DNA of 64,000 bases, from contig NZ_GL890931.1 of NCBI RefSeq assembly GCF_000211815.1, positions 52,553-116,552 on the forward strand, written 5' to 3'. The position numbers and the translations under genes are program-made. Within the stretch, counting starts at the first letter, position 1, and each line of letters starts with the position of its first letter. The DNA is from Moorena producens 3L (lineage in GTDB: Bacteria > Cyanobacteriota > Cyanobacteriia > Cyanobacteriales > Coleofasciculaceae). Below the pieces are notes generated by a model. That model did not search any database. It was not told the DNA's origin and saw only the letters and a program-made list of their open reading frames with translations. Positions 44,243 through 52,659 of this stretch are shown piece after piece.

Positions 44243-44425
44243 ATGTTTGGTTTAGGATGGCCCGAAGTGATGATTATTGGCGTTGTGGCAGTTGTGATTT
44301 TTGGACCGAAGAAAATTCCTGAAATCGGCAGCGCCCTAGGGAAAACCCTCAGAGGCTTCAAAGACGAGATGAATAATCCGACATCAGACCCTGAGGAGTC
44401 ACAAACTGAGCAGAAAGATTCATAA
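44243..44425 (+). CDS. tatA: TatA/E, twin-arginine translocase subunit
   Basis: 60 residues from ATG 44243: MFGLGWPEVMIIGVVAVVIF membrane helix, the FGPKKIPEIGSALGKTLRGF amphipathic helix with the conserved FGP hinge, then an acidic tail. TatA/E oligomers form the pore for folded proteins with RR signals. In cyanobacteria one TatA-like protein often serves thylakoid and plasma membrane. A TTG-initiated longer form would start at 44228. Confidence 0.92.
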   Translation: MFGLGWPEVMIIGVVAVVIFGPKKIPEIGSALGKTLRGFKDEMNNPTSDPEESQTEQKDS

Positions 44426-44610
44426 TTAATAAAACGTTCAGGGATTGAGTCATCCTACGCTGACTTTACGGTTAAGACCTGGTTATCCCAGGCGATGGAA
44501 GCTATATCAATTCCTGCAATCAGCACGTTTCTCATAGTAACGAGGTACAAACGAGGTACACAGGATTTTTTCCCGATTCCCGACTCCCGACTCCCGACTC
44601 CCTAGTCTTT

Positions 44611-45360
44611 TCATCCTTCGTTGTCCGCGATCGGCGTTCGCGCAGCGTGGCCAAAGGCCTCAGCCGCGCCAAAGGCGATCGCATCTAACTGCTGCCAGTC
44701 ATTGATAATAATTTTGCCTCCCCGCTTGTAGGTAACCACTGAATTGATGGCATTTATCTTTTTGAACAAACGCACGCATTCTTCATAGGTTATACCTATA
44801 CTGCGAGCAATTTGATAGTAAGGAAGGTTGATATTTAAGGAGTCTCCCTGAGCAACAGACTCAGTTCCATAGCGAGTTGCATAGTATTGCAGCAGACGCA
44901 CCAGTCGTACAATTGCCCTTTCAGAAATTAGTCCATGTACGGTGTTATGAATTTGTTGCAGGCGTTGGTTAAAGACTTCCAGGATTCGCAACGCCACTTC
45001 TGGGGTATGGCGAATGGTCTCTAACAGCGCCTCTCGTTCTATGGTTAGCACTAGGGAGTCCACCTGACAAATAACTGTTGCGGGTGCAATACCATTACCA
45101 AAAATTGCCGGAGCCGCAAAAATATCACCCTCAGGGATGATGCGCAAAAGGCTTTCTTTACCATTAGTCCCGGTTTTTTTAATTTGCAGGGTTCCCTTGA
45201 TTAAGGCATAGAGTTGGCAGGGGAGGCGATCGCCCTCGTAGATCACAATCTCATCCCGAAAATAAGCCCGTACATTGGTATAAGGCTGAAGATTCTCTAG
45301 CGCTGAGGTTTCTAGGTCTTTCAGCACCCAGACTTGAGCTAATTGTTCTATTGAGACCAT
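44611..45360 (-). CDS. Crp/Fnr-family transcriptional regulator
   Basis: 249 residues: cyclic-nucleotide-binding-like barrel (about 20-140, with NGKESLLRIIPEGDIFAAPA), a long dimer helix and an HTH (LPYYQIARSIGITYEECVRL). The N-terminal cysteines of a Fnr [4Fe-4S] cluster are absent. The last 20 residues (AIAFGAAEAFGHAARTPIAD) are encoded by a small dispersed repeat (44636-44659) and are probably a recent extension. It is divergent from the cupin-globin gene 523 bp away, so it may control that gene. Confidence 0.85.
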   Translation of the reverse strand: MVSIEQLAQVWVLKDLETSALENLQPYTNVRAYFRDEIVIYEGDRLPCQLYALIKGTLQIKKTGTNGKESLLRIIPEGDIFAAPAIFGNGIAPATVICQVDSLVLTIEREALLETIRHTPEVALRILEVFNQRLQQIHNTVHGLISERAIVRLVRLLQYYATRYGTESVAQGDSLNINLPYYQIARSIGITYEECVRLFKKINAINSVVTYKRGGKIIINDWQQLDAIAFGAAEAFGHAARTPIADNEG

Positions 45361-45883
45361 GCCTACCAGTCCTTTGACAGTGTTTGATAGTTATAGTATT
45401 TCTGAATTTGGTAGGGAGCAGGGAACAGGGAACAGGGAGCAGGGAGCAGGGAACAGGGAGCAGGGAACAGGGAACAGGGAACAGGGAACAGGGAACAGGG
45501 GAACAAGGAGAAGAGTGTGGGGAGAGGGGGTAGTGTGGGGAGAGAGGGGAGAGCACAAGAGTGTGGGGAGAGGGAGGAGAGGGAAGAATTAGTTTGAGAT
45601 TAATTTGGTATCTTTAAATACTTTTTTTCTAATGGTCTTGATGCATATCCTCATCTGACTCCCCATTTCCCCATCTCCCCATTTCCCCATCTCCCCATCT
45701 CCCCATCTCCCCATCTCCCCACACTTCCCTCCCTTTCCCTACTCCCTACTCCCTTTGCTATTACTCCGTTTATGAGCTAGCTCAAGGACAGGGCTAACTT
45801 TTTCTGTCACAGTAAAAGTAGCAACGAGTTCAGAGATATTTACCAATCTTAGAAGTTTCTAAATTTGAGATGAGGAAAGGATA
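45361..45883. repeat. Dense heptamer arrays between crp-like and cupin-globin genes
   Basis: 45414-45500 holds tandem GGGAACA/GGGAGCA heptamers, 45530-45590 GTGTGGGGAGAG units, 45655-45722 CCCATCTCCC/CATTTCC units and 45737-45755 CTACTCC units. The 120 bp before the cupin-globin ATG is unique sequence and should contain its promoter; GAGGAAAGG near 45872 is a ribosome site. Confidence 0.7.
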
Positions 45884-46666
45884 ATGGTTAATGCGATCGC
45901 TACAGCAAACACATCGTTTAGCACTCCCCTACAAAAATTAGCTGACTATCCAGATACAGGGATGATTAGCAAAGTTTTGCTCAAGGATAACAATTGCCAA
46001 TACACCCTATTGTGTTTGGCAAAAGGTACAGCAATTGAGGAGCATACTTCACCTCGTAATGCCGCAATCACGGTAATTGAAGGGAAAGGAATTCTGACCT
46101 TAGACCAGAAAGAGATTACCTTAGAACCAGGAGTCTTTATCTTTATACCGGCTTTTGCACCTCATAAGTTACAAGCCCAAGAGAATCTGAAATTTTTGCT
46201 AACCCTCTCCGAAAAGCCCAAACCGGTGAATCAGGTGAGCCAAGAAACTATAGATATCATCAAGTCCACAGCTCCCCTGCTCAAAAAGAATGGTAAGCAA
46301 ATTACTACTCGGATGTATGAAATCATGTTTCACAACCATCCAGAGGTAAAAGCACAGTTTGATATGTCAGCTCAAGCCAATGGTTCTCAACCAGCTAAGT
46401 TAGCGACAGCAGTCTATAGTTATGCTACCAAAATTGATAATATGGAGGCTTTAAAATCCATGGTTGAGGTGATTGCTCATCGTCATGTAAAAACCCATGT
46501 TAAACCAGAACAATATCCCATTGTGGGAGAGAGTCTACTACAAGCGATGAAGGATGTGTTGCATGAAGCGGCGACAGAGGAAGTGATAGCAGCTTGGACA
46601 GAAGCTTATCAGATATTAGCTGATGTTTTTATTAACCGAGAACATCAAATCTATCAATCATTATAG
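45884..46666 (+). CDS. Cupin-globin fusion protein
   Basis: 260 residues, two domains. Residues 1-110 form a small cupin (GTAIEEHTSPRNAAITVIEG, GVFIFIPAFAPHKLQAQ) with His ligands HTS and PHK. Residues 117-258 form a single-domain globin of the flavohaemoglobin type: TAPLLKKNGKQITTRMYEIM, FHNHPEVKAQFDMS, then EVIAHRHVKTHVKPEQYPIV with proximal His (HRHV region) and AWTEAYQILADVFI. Flavohaemoglobin's reductase domains are absent. NO or oxygen sensing/detoxification is likely, with the cupin perhaps binding a metal or small ligand. A Crp-family gene faces it. The domain pairing is uncommon in my knowledge. Confidence 0.85.
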   Translation: MVNAIATANTSFSTPLQKLADYPDTGMISKVLLKDNNCQYTLLCLAKGTAIEEHTSPRNAAITVIEGKGILTLDQKEITLEPGVFIFIPAFAPHKLQAQENLKFLLTLSEKPKPVNQVSQETIDIIKSTAPLLKKNGKQITTRMYEIMFHNHPEVKAQFDMSAQANGSQPAKLATAVYSYATKIDNMEALKSMVEVIAHRHVKTHVKPEQYPIVGESLLQAMKDVLHEAATEEVIAAWTEAYQILADVFINREHQIYQSL

Positions 46667-46799
46667 CAATCTAGGAGTAGGGAGTAGGGAGTAGGGAGTA
46701 GGGAGTAGGGAGTCGGGAGTCGGGAACAGCGATGCATCGCTTCTGCCTTCTGCCTTCTGCCTTCTGCCTTGCTGTTGTGCATTTTAAATGCACAACAAC
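46667..46799. repeat. GGAGTAG and CTTCTGC tandem repeats
   Basis: 46672-46725 is a GTAGGGA heptamer array and 46738-46770 a TGCCTTC array, between the convergent globin and Uma2 genes. ATTTTAAATGCACAACAACTT follows. Confidence 0.55.
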
Positions 46800-47375
46800 T
46801 TAGTTTAAATTACCAGCAGTCAAAACTTGCTCAACGGTTAACATCAGCTCAGGAAACGTAGGTGATGTTAACCGTTGATTTCCAGTTAACACTGTTTCCT
46901 GATATAACCCTTCCTCTAACACCAGCAGTGAAACCTTTTTCTTCGGGGGGTCAACAATCCAATATTCAATGATTCCCAAGGCAGCATACTCTGAACGTTT
47001 GTAACGATAATCTCGCTTAACAGAATCAGGACTCACCACCTCTACTGCTAATAATGGAGGAGTATCACATACTGCTGAGTGATCTAGCAATGCCATTACC
47101 TGATCTTTGGTTACCACATAGACATCACTTAGCCGTGACTTGCGCCATCCTGTCCGAATTCTAGCTTCTTTAAAACACAGCCAAGGCAAACCCAAACGAT
47201 TAATTTCTGCTTCCAATACTTGTTCAATAAACTTAGCAATCAGCAGATGCCTAAAGGTTGGTGGATTCATGATTTCTAACCTCCCATCCACCAATTCATA
47301 GCGGTTGTCGGTACCATCATCATAGTTGAGGTATTCTTCAAAGGTGTATAATCCTTCTGTGGTTATAGTTGTCAT
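46800..47375 (-). CDS. Uma2-family (DUF820) PD-(D/E)XK nuclease-like protein
   Basis: 191 residues from the ATG at 47373-47375 (MTTITTEGLYTFEEYLNYDD); the longer frame to 47501 is read from heptamer repeats. Catalytic-type residues are in RLSDVYVV and LLAVEVVSPDSVKRDYRYK. The Uma2 family is greatly expanded in cyanobacteria with no settled function; it is related to restriction-like endonucleases and may be mobile. Two other members lie at 56039 and 62347 in this window. Confidence 0.85.
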   Translation of the reverse strand: MTTITTEGLYTFEEYLNYDDGTDNRYELVDGRLEIMNPPTFRHLLIAKFIEQVLEAEINRLGLPWLCFKEARIRTGWRKSRLSDVYVVTKDQVMALLDHSAVCDTPPLLAVEVVSPDSVKRDYRYKRSEYAALGIIEYWIVDPPKKKVSLLVLEEGLYQETVLTGNQRLTSPTFPELMLTVEQVLTAGNLN

Positions 47376-47501
47376 GTTGAGCAATCCGGGAAAGTTTACA
47401 TTTGGTAATCTATAGCAAAGGGAACAGGGAGTAGGGAGTAGGGAGTACGGAGTAGGGAGTAGGGAGTAGGGAGTAGGGAATAGGGCATCACAAATTCTCA
47501 C

Positions 47502-47854
47502 AATTCAATTAGGATACCTATATATAGGGTTTATAAATAGGTCATGAACAATCTTGCTGATTTTTAAGAACACCAAAAAATCATCCAAGCTCTTTCCTAC
47601 TGCTCCGAACGCGCCCCGCGTGGCCTACAGTCCCTGCTCCCTCCTCCCTGCTCCCTTTTCCCATCAATCCTATATTCACAACTCAAATACAAACGCTATA
47701 TATACCAATCCTAATTGAAACCTCAGAGAAATTAGTCCCACCTAAAAAGCAGTAAGGGGGCGGACGGCTATACCCGTTAGGCTAAACCCAACTGCCCACC
47801 AGGCAATAGAGATGGCGTTGCTTAATAATGGAATGATTTTAAGAGTTTTGTGGA
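47502..47854. other. Spacer with no recognised gene
   Basis: 47625-47660 contains GTGGCCTACAGTCCCTGCTC and CCTCCCTGCTCCC repeat pieces. GCTATATATACCAATCC near 47694 and TTTAACC-type AT-rich DNA are present, but no gene is seen. Confidence 0.5.
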
Positions 47855-48140
47855 ATGGGCATGTTGGTGGAACGGGCATCTTGCCTGTTCCTTAGATTGT
47901 CGGGCATGTTGGTGGAATGGGCATGTTGGTGGAATGGGCATGTTGGTGGAACGGGCATGTTGGTGGAACGGGCATGTTGGTGGAACGGGCATGTTGGTGG
48001 AACGGGCATGTTGGTGGAACGGGCATGTTGGTGGAATGGGCATGTTGGTGGAATGGGCATGTTGGTGGAATGGGCATGTTGGTGGAATGGGCATGTTGGT
48101 GGAATGGGCATGTTGGTGGAATGGGCATCTTGCCCGTTAC
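47855..48140. repeat. 17-bp minisatellite, 13 full units
   Basis: The unit GGGCATGTTGGTGGAAY repeats 13 times without interruption from 47902 to 48122 (Y = T in units 1-2, C in 3-7, T in 8-13). Both ends merge into the hairpin GGAAYGGGCATCTTGCCYGTT (47869-47892 and 48118-48138). No stop codon occurs in several frames, which produces spurious ORFs on both strands. No spacers are present, so this is not CRISPR. Confidence 0.9.
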
Positions 48141-48280
48141 AATTCCCAGACGGCCAGGATGCCCACCCCACTCCTATTCATCCCTTGATTCAGCAATTGC
48201 CTTGCATTCAGCTATCAGCCATTGGCCAACGGCTGACGGCTGACGGCTGACGGCTGAATGCTTACGAAAAATAATCCGAG

Positions 48281-48364
48281 TTGAAAATTCCTAAAAATAT
48301 TACGATATATTTCATTGTTGAAAATCCCGAAAAATATTACGATATATTTCATTTTTCGGGATTT
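48281..48364. repeat. 37-bp direct repeat with a 14-bp inverted repeat upstream of the eCIS locus
   Basis: A 37-bp unit at 48281-48317 is repeated at 48318-48354 with few changes (core AATATTACGATATATTTCAT). AAATCCCGAAAAAT (48322-48335) pairs perfectly with ATTTTTCGGGATTT (48351-48364). Together they make a strong hairpin about 500 bp before the first eCIS gene, possibly an insulating terminator. Confidence 0.6.
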
Positions 48365-48866
48365 GCTCTCTTTCTTTGTTTTTCATGTTAGTGTTATTTT
48401 GGTGGCAGTTAGAAGTATAGAAAAGGTATTTCCCTATTCCATCATTCAACTCCAAGGGTACTCCCGTTATAGTCGAAGACTTAGCGGTAGGGGAATTGGA
48501 GAATGAATTTGTAGCGTATCTTGCCTATTTTTGTTAGGATAAGATTACACGATTAGCAAGATTGCTATCGATCACAATCCCAAAATTAAACGATTAAGGG
48601 ACACGAAGCAATCAGAGTTTTCTCAGGTTCCAATATATGCATTAAAAGACAAGCTGAAAAGCCTCTGTCGCATGGAATTAAGCTGATCATAAACATACAA
48701 GTAACCCCAAGGATTTTATCGGAGGGTCTAGAGGCTGTTTGGTTCAGCCGTTAAGGGTTTTATACTCTTAAGAATCCCTCGCTATAATCTTCGATTTAGC
48801 GACGGGAGTATCAAAGTCTTCTGGTCAAGATTATCCTCCAATTATTAGGCGGGATAGGTACTACTT
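48365..48866. other. Leader region before the eCIS operon, no gene
   Basis: The region holds a CTCGCTATAATCTTCGATTTAG-like hairpin at about 48778-48802 (TCGCTA/TAGCGA arms) whose loop contains TATAAT. The eCIS operon promoter is likely in the last 150 bp. No open reading frame of note. Confidence 0.4.
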
Positions 48867-49436
48867 ATGTTGGATAATGTTCTCTCGTTTCTTAAGGAAC
48901 AACTCAACAGCTACATCCGAGTAAAAACCGGAGGTCAGGCTTTTGAGGTCTTATTTCTTCAGGATCGCAACGGGAAAGAAGTTTCCTTAGAAGAGAATGC
49001 CATTACTACCTTATTAGTTAACTTAGAAGAAGACTATACCTTTCGTTCTGGTGCTGCCTATGACCGGATGCCTAATCAAGGGGGGAAGCAGCAAAACAAC
49101 CCTAATCTTTACCTCAATTTATACGTTCTCTATGCTGCTAATTTTACTAATTACAGCCAATCTTTAGAGTTTTTGTCCCTAATTATCAAATACTTTCAAA
49201 GTCATCGGTTATTTGATTGTCGTAACTCTCCAACCCTCAGTGCTGAGATCCAAAAGTTGACCATCGAACTGGTTAATTTGCCTTTTACTGAACAAAGAGA
49301 GGTTTGGTCTGGTTTAGGCATGTCTTATATGCCTTCAGTCATTTATAAAGTCAGAATGGTTGTCTTTGCCGATGGGGATACGGTGGAAATTGGCTCTGAT
49401 GTAACTGATAGGGAAGTTAGTAGTTCAAGAATCTAG
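48867..49436 (+). CDS. eCIS DUF4255 (Pvc16-like) protein
   Basis: 189 residues beginning MLDNVLSFLKEQLNSYIRVK, with LVNLEEDYTFRSGAAYDRMP and NLYLNLYVLYAANFTNYSQS, the DUF4255 pattern. DUF4255/Pvc16 proteins cap the tube and sheath of extracellular contractile injection systems. First gene of the locus here, directly upstream of the unknown 279-residue gene and the sheath. Confidence 0.85.
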   Translation: MLDNVLSFLKEQLNSYIRVKTGGQAFEVLFLQDRNGKEVSLEENAITTLLVNLEEDYTFRSGAAYDRMPNQGGKQQNNPNLYLNLYVLYAANFTNYSQSLEFLSLIIKYFQSHRLFDCRNSPTLSAEIQKLTIELVNLPFTEQREVWSGLGMSYMPSVIYKVRMVVFADGDTVEIGSDVTDREVSSSRI

Positions 49437-49474
49437 TATCGCCGCCAAACTCAAACCCAAGGGTCATCTAGATT

Positions 49475-50314
49475 ATGCTTTATAAGCAACTCTTTGAATT
49501 AAGTATTCTTCACGACTATTATCGGGATAAAGTCTGCCCGGACTTAAGTGTTGAACCAACACCTGAATGTAGTAGGGTACTTAGGGGTCATCGTCTGATT
49601 GTTAAGAATAAAGTTAACGGAATAGTGGTCATTGCCCCAGTAGATTCAGAACATAAACCCTGGGTAGAGCTTGCTGAGGATTTGCGATTTACTTTTATAT
49701 TGAAAATCAAAAATCAAGATTTTCTAGATTTCACAGATATTGAATGGAAACCCGTTGATAATGTTAGTTATCTGTTTAGTAATGAAAGGAATACTAAAAT
49801 TGGAGTGTCAAATTTAGAGATAATTCCTCCTCAATTGTGTTACATAAAAGTGCCCAGGGTACAAACTATTTTTGGAATTGTGGATATTTATAATAACTCC
49901 TCCATGTCTAAAGATTTGAATCAGGGGAGTGACTATAAAATCACCTTTAACGCCAAAAAACAACCGTGGTACTATTACCTGGTAACGGATCAGTTAACTA
50001 ATGGCGATGAATTCTTGATTGAAGATAAAGATCCGACCAGGAAACCAGAAATTAAATTTACTAGATCTACGAGTGCCGACGCTAAAGAAACAGATCCAAT
50101 ATTTTCTGCTCTTAACCAACAATTTCCTGAATCTCAAAAATATCTCTTTAAATCTGAATCAGAAATTGCTTGTCAGGAAGCTGGGAGACAAAACATTCAA
50201 CTTTTAATAAAGAAAAAGAATGAACTTGGCGATCCCTCTGTGTGGATTGATCATTTACCTAATCCCCCTAATCATAACGGAATTCAAGTCATTAATGCCC
50301 TGAAATACCTATAA
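49475..50314 (+). CDS. eCIS-associated protein of unknown function
   Basis: 279 residues, no signal peptide or membrane helix. N-terminus LYKQLFELSILHDYYRDKVC; a beta-rich middle (GHRLIVKNKVNGIVVIAPVD, WYYYLVTDQLTNGDEFLIED) and a C-terminal helix-rich part. It is placed between the cap and sheath genes of the eCIS locus with gaps of 38 and 24 bp, so it belongs to the same operon. I do not recognise a family with confidence. It could be a structural or assembly partner. Confidence 0.7.
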   Translation: MLYKQLFELSILHDYYRDKVCPDLSVEPTPECSRVLRGHRLIVKNKVNGIVVIAPVDSEHKPWVELAEDLRFTFILKIKNQDFLDFTDIEWKPVDNVSYLFSNERNTKIGVSNLEIIPPQLCYIKVPRVQTIFGIVDIYNNSSMSKDLNQGSDYKITFNAKKQPWYYYLVTDQLTNGDEFLIEDKDPTRKPEIKFTRSTSADAKETDPIFSALNQQFPESQKYLFKSESEIACQEAGRQNIQLLIKKKNELGDPSVWIDHLPNPPNHNGIQVINALKYL

Positions 50315-50338
50315 AAATTGAAACCTAAGGATTGAACC

Positions 50339-51796
50339 ATGGTCACTTATAAAACTCCCAATGTTTATGTCGAGGAAATTTCTACATTTCCCCCTTCAGT
50401 CGCTGAGGTATCTACAGCGATTCCAGCTTTTATCGGTTACACAGAAAAAGCTGGAATAGACAGCCAATTAAACAATAAACCCACTCGAATTAGTTCACTG
50501 CTTGACTATGAAACTTTGTTTGGCAAAGCTCAAGCAAGTAAATTTGAGGTTACAGAGAGCGAAGGTGTAATCGCACCCATTAGCGCTCCTGAACTCAAGT
50601 ATTTAATGTATTATGCTTTGCGCCTGTATTTTGATAACGGTGGGGGCAGTTGTTACATTGTTTCGGTAGGGCAATACAGCAATAGTCCAAAAGCTGTTGC
50701 CGATTTTAAAGCAGGTTTAGATGCTTTAGAAAAAGAAGATGAACCGACTTTAATCATGCTTACCGATGCCGCTAATTTAAGTACTGAAACCGATTATTAC
50801 GGACTTTGTGAACAAGCTTTGGTGCAATGCAATAAATTAAAAGATCGGTTTGCAATCTTCGACGTTATGAAAGAGAAAACAGACGAAACAGGCACAGGGG
50901 CAGACGAAACAGGCACGGGGGCAACAGAACGAACACCTAAAGGGGGAGTTGATGGATTCCGACAGGGAATTGGTACAGCATATTTAAAATATGGCGCAGC
51001 TTATTCTCCTTATCTCCAAACATCACTCAACTACTATTACACCGATGATTCTGTAAGTATTCAAGGAGGTGGAGGAACCACCGATACAGGAGGAAGCACT
51101 AATACAGGAGGAGACACTAATACAGGAGGAAGCACTGAGCCAAAGCTGACTGGCATCAAAACCAACAACACCGATCTCTACAACAAAATTAAGACTGAAC
51201 TAGCTAAACAGCGAGTCGTATTACCCCCAAGTGCAGCCGTAGCAGGGGTATATGCCAGGGTAGATCGGGACAGGGGAGTTTGGAAAGCACCTGCTAATGT
51301 CAGCTTGGCATCGGTACTTGCGCCTACGGAAAAAATTACCAACGAGGAACAGGAAAATCTCAACGTTGATCCCACCGCTGGTAAATCCATCAATGCTATT
51401 CGCAGTTTTACCGGAAAAGGAACTTTAATTTGGGGAGCAAGGACTTTAGCGGGTAATGACAATGAATGGCGCTATATCCCTGTGCGCAGACTGTTCAATC
51501 TCATTGAAGAATCGATTCAGAAAGCCACTGCATTTGTGGTCTTTGAGTCTAACAACACTATCACCTGGCTGAAAGTGAAGTCCCTAATTGAAAATTATCT
51601 AGAGGGATTATGGCGACAAGGTGCCCTGGCTGGTAGCACTCCTGAACAAGCTTTCTTTGTTAATATCGGACTGGGTAAAAGCATGAGAGCACAGGACATT
51701 TTAGAAGGACGGATGATTGTGGAAATTGGTCTGGCGGCAGTTCGTCCGGCTGAGTTCATTATCCTGAAATTCTCCCATAAATTACAGGAAGCATAG
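50339..51796 (+). CDS. eCIS contractile tail sheath
   Basis: 485 residues. The N-terminus TYKTPNVYVEEISTFPPSVA with AEVSTAIPAFIGYT and the C-terminus ARTLAGNDNEWRYIPVRRLF, YLEGLWRQGALAG, AFFVNIG and GMIV-like RMIVEIGLAAVRPAEFI are the standard phage-tail-sheath (gp18/Pvc2) pattern. It forms the outer contractile layer. Two low-complexity insertions are present, TDETGTGA repeats at about 180-199 and TGGSTNTGGDTNTGG at about 241-266, encoded by 18- and 21-bp tandem DNA repeats. Confidence 0.93.
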   Translation: MVTYKTPNVYVEEISTFPPSVAEVSTAIPAFIGYTEKAGIDSQLNNKPTRISSLLDYETLFGKAQASKFEVTESEGVIAPISAPELKYLMYYALRLYFDNGGGSCYIVSVGQYSNSPKAVADFKAGLDALEKEDEPTLIMLTDAANLSTETDYYGLCEQALVQCNKLKDRFAIFDVMKEKTDETGTGADETGTGATERTPKGGVDGFRQGIGTAYLKYGAAYSPYLQTSLNYYYTDDSVSIQGGGGTTDTGGSTNTGGDTNTGGSTEPKLTGIKTNNTDLYNKIKTELAKQRVVLPPSAAVAGVYARVDRDRGVWKAPANVSLASVLAPTEKITNEEQENLNVDPTAGKSINAIRSFTGKGTLIWGARTLAGNDNEWRYIPVRRLFNLIEESIQKATAFVVFESNNTITWLKVKSLIENYLEGLWRQGALAGSTPEQAFFVNIGLGKSMRAQDILEGRMIVEIGLAAVRPAEFIILKFSHKLQEA

Positions 51797-52072
51797 GGGG
51801 AATTGAAAATTCAAAATTCAAAATTCAAAATTCAAAATTCAAAATTCAAAATTCAAAATTCTAAGCATTCAGTGGTCAGCGGTCAGCAGTCAGTGGTCAG
51901 TGGTCAGCAGTCAGCCGTGAGCCATTCCCGTAGCGTGGCCAACGCCCAAGGCCAAGGCCAATGGCTGATGGCTGATAAATGATAGCTGATAGCTGATAGC
52001 TGATAGCTGATAGCTGATAGCTGATAGCTGATAGCTTAAACTAAACCTAAAGTAATTAAGGATAAATAAATC
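51797..52072. repeat. Heptamer repeat block inside the eCIS locus
   Basis: 51806-51860 is an ATTCAAA heptamer array, 51862-51912 GTCAGCGGTCAGCAGTCAG units, 51924-51957 a dispersed-repeat piece with CGTAGCGTGGCC, and 51965-52035 GATAGCT heptamers. It separates the sheath from the tube genes and may interrupt the operon. Confidence 0.8.
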
Positions 52073-52537
52073 ATGGCAGACACAGTAGAACAAATCAAAA
52101 ATACTTATCCAATTCCGGTATTTTATTACCGAGTCACCATCGCTGGAGATAATTCCTATGCTTTCTCAGAGGTATCGGGATTAAGCATTGAATTTGAAAC
52201 GATTACTTATCGAGATGGCCTGAGTTATAAAGAAGGGGCAAAGTACATGCCAGGATTAGACACTCCCATTAACCTAACCCTACAGAAAGGAATTGTCAGA
52301 CAAGACAGCTATTTATTTGATTGGTTTAACACGATTAACCTCAATACTGTCGAAAAGCGAGATCTTACTATTGAATTGTTAGACGAGTCAGGTGAACCAG
52401 TTGTATCCTGGGAAGTTATAAATGCTTTCCCTAAGAAATTAGATGCACCGTCATTTAATGCCACTAGCAATGAAGTGGCTATTGAAAGTTTAGAACTAAT
52501 GGCTAATACTCTCAAGGTTAATAACCCTCCATTATAA
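52073..52537 (+). CDS. eCIS inner-tube protein (gp19/Pvc1-like)
   Basis: 154 residues with PIPVFYYRVTIAGDNSYAFS, EVSGLSIEFETITYRDGLSY and VVSWEVINAFPKKLDAPSFN, the T4-like gp19 tail-tube family. Tube rings stack inside the sheath and carry cargo. A second tube gene at 52660 is similar in size. Confidence 0.9.
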   Translation: MADTVEQIKNTYPIPVFYYRVTIAGDNSYAFSEVSGLSIEFETITYRDGLSYKEGAKYMPGLDTPINLTLQKGIVRQDSYLFDWFNTINLNTVEKRDLTIELLDESGEPVVSWEVINAFPKKLDAPSFNATSNEVAIESLELMANTLKVNNPPL

Positions 52538-52659
52538 TCATTAGACTTCTCTCTTCTCTCTTCCCTGCTCCCTGCTCCCTGCTCCCTGCTCCCTGCTCCC
52601 TGCTCCCTGCTCCCTAAAACCCAAGACTTTGTAGTTCACCGAATTGAAAACCGCTGTAA
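52538..52659. repeat. GCTCCCT heptamer array between tube genes
   Basis: 52563-52614 carries about seven CTGCTCC heptamers. Neighbouring genes continue on both sides in the same direction. Confidence 0.7.

Noticed and set aside
47902..48122. Possible CRISPR array
   Set aside because: Units are directly abutting with no spacers and no cas genes are near.
47822..48250. Several long open reading frames on both strands of the 17-bp array
   Set aside because: They result from a stop-free 17-bp repeat read in rotating frames; there is no ribosome site, codon bias or homology.
48700..48840. Possible tRNA or structured RNA before the eCIS operon
   Set aside because: No acceptor stem, TPsiC-like loop or CCA; only one short hairpin around 48778-48802.
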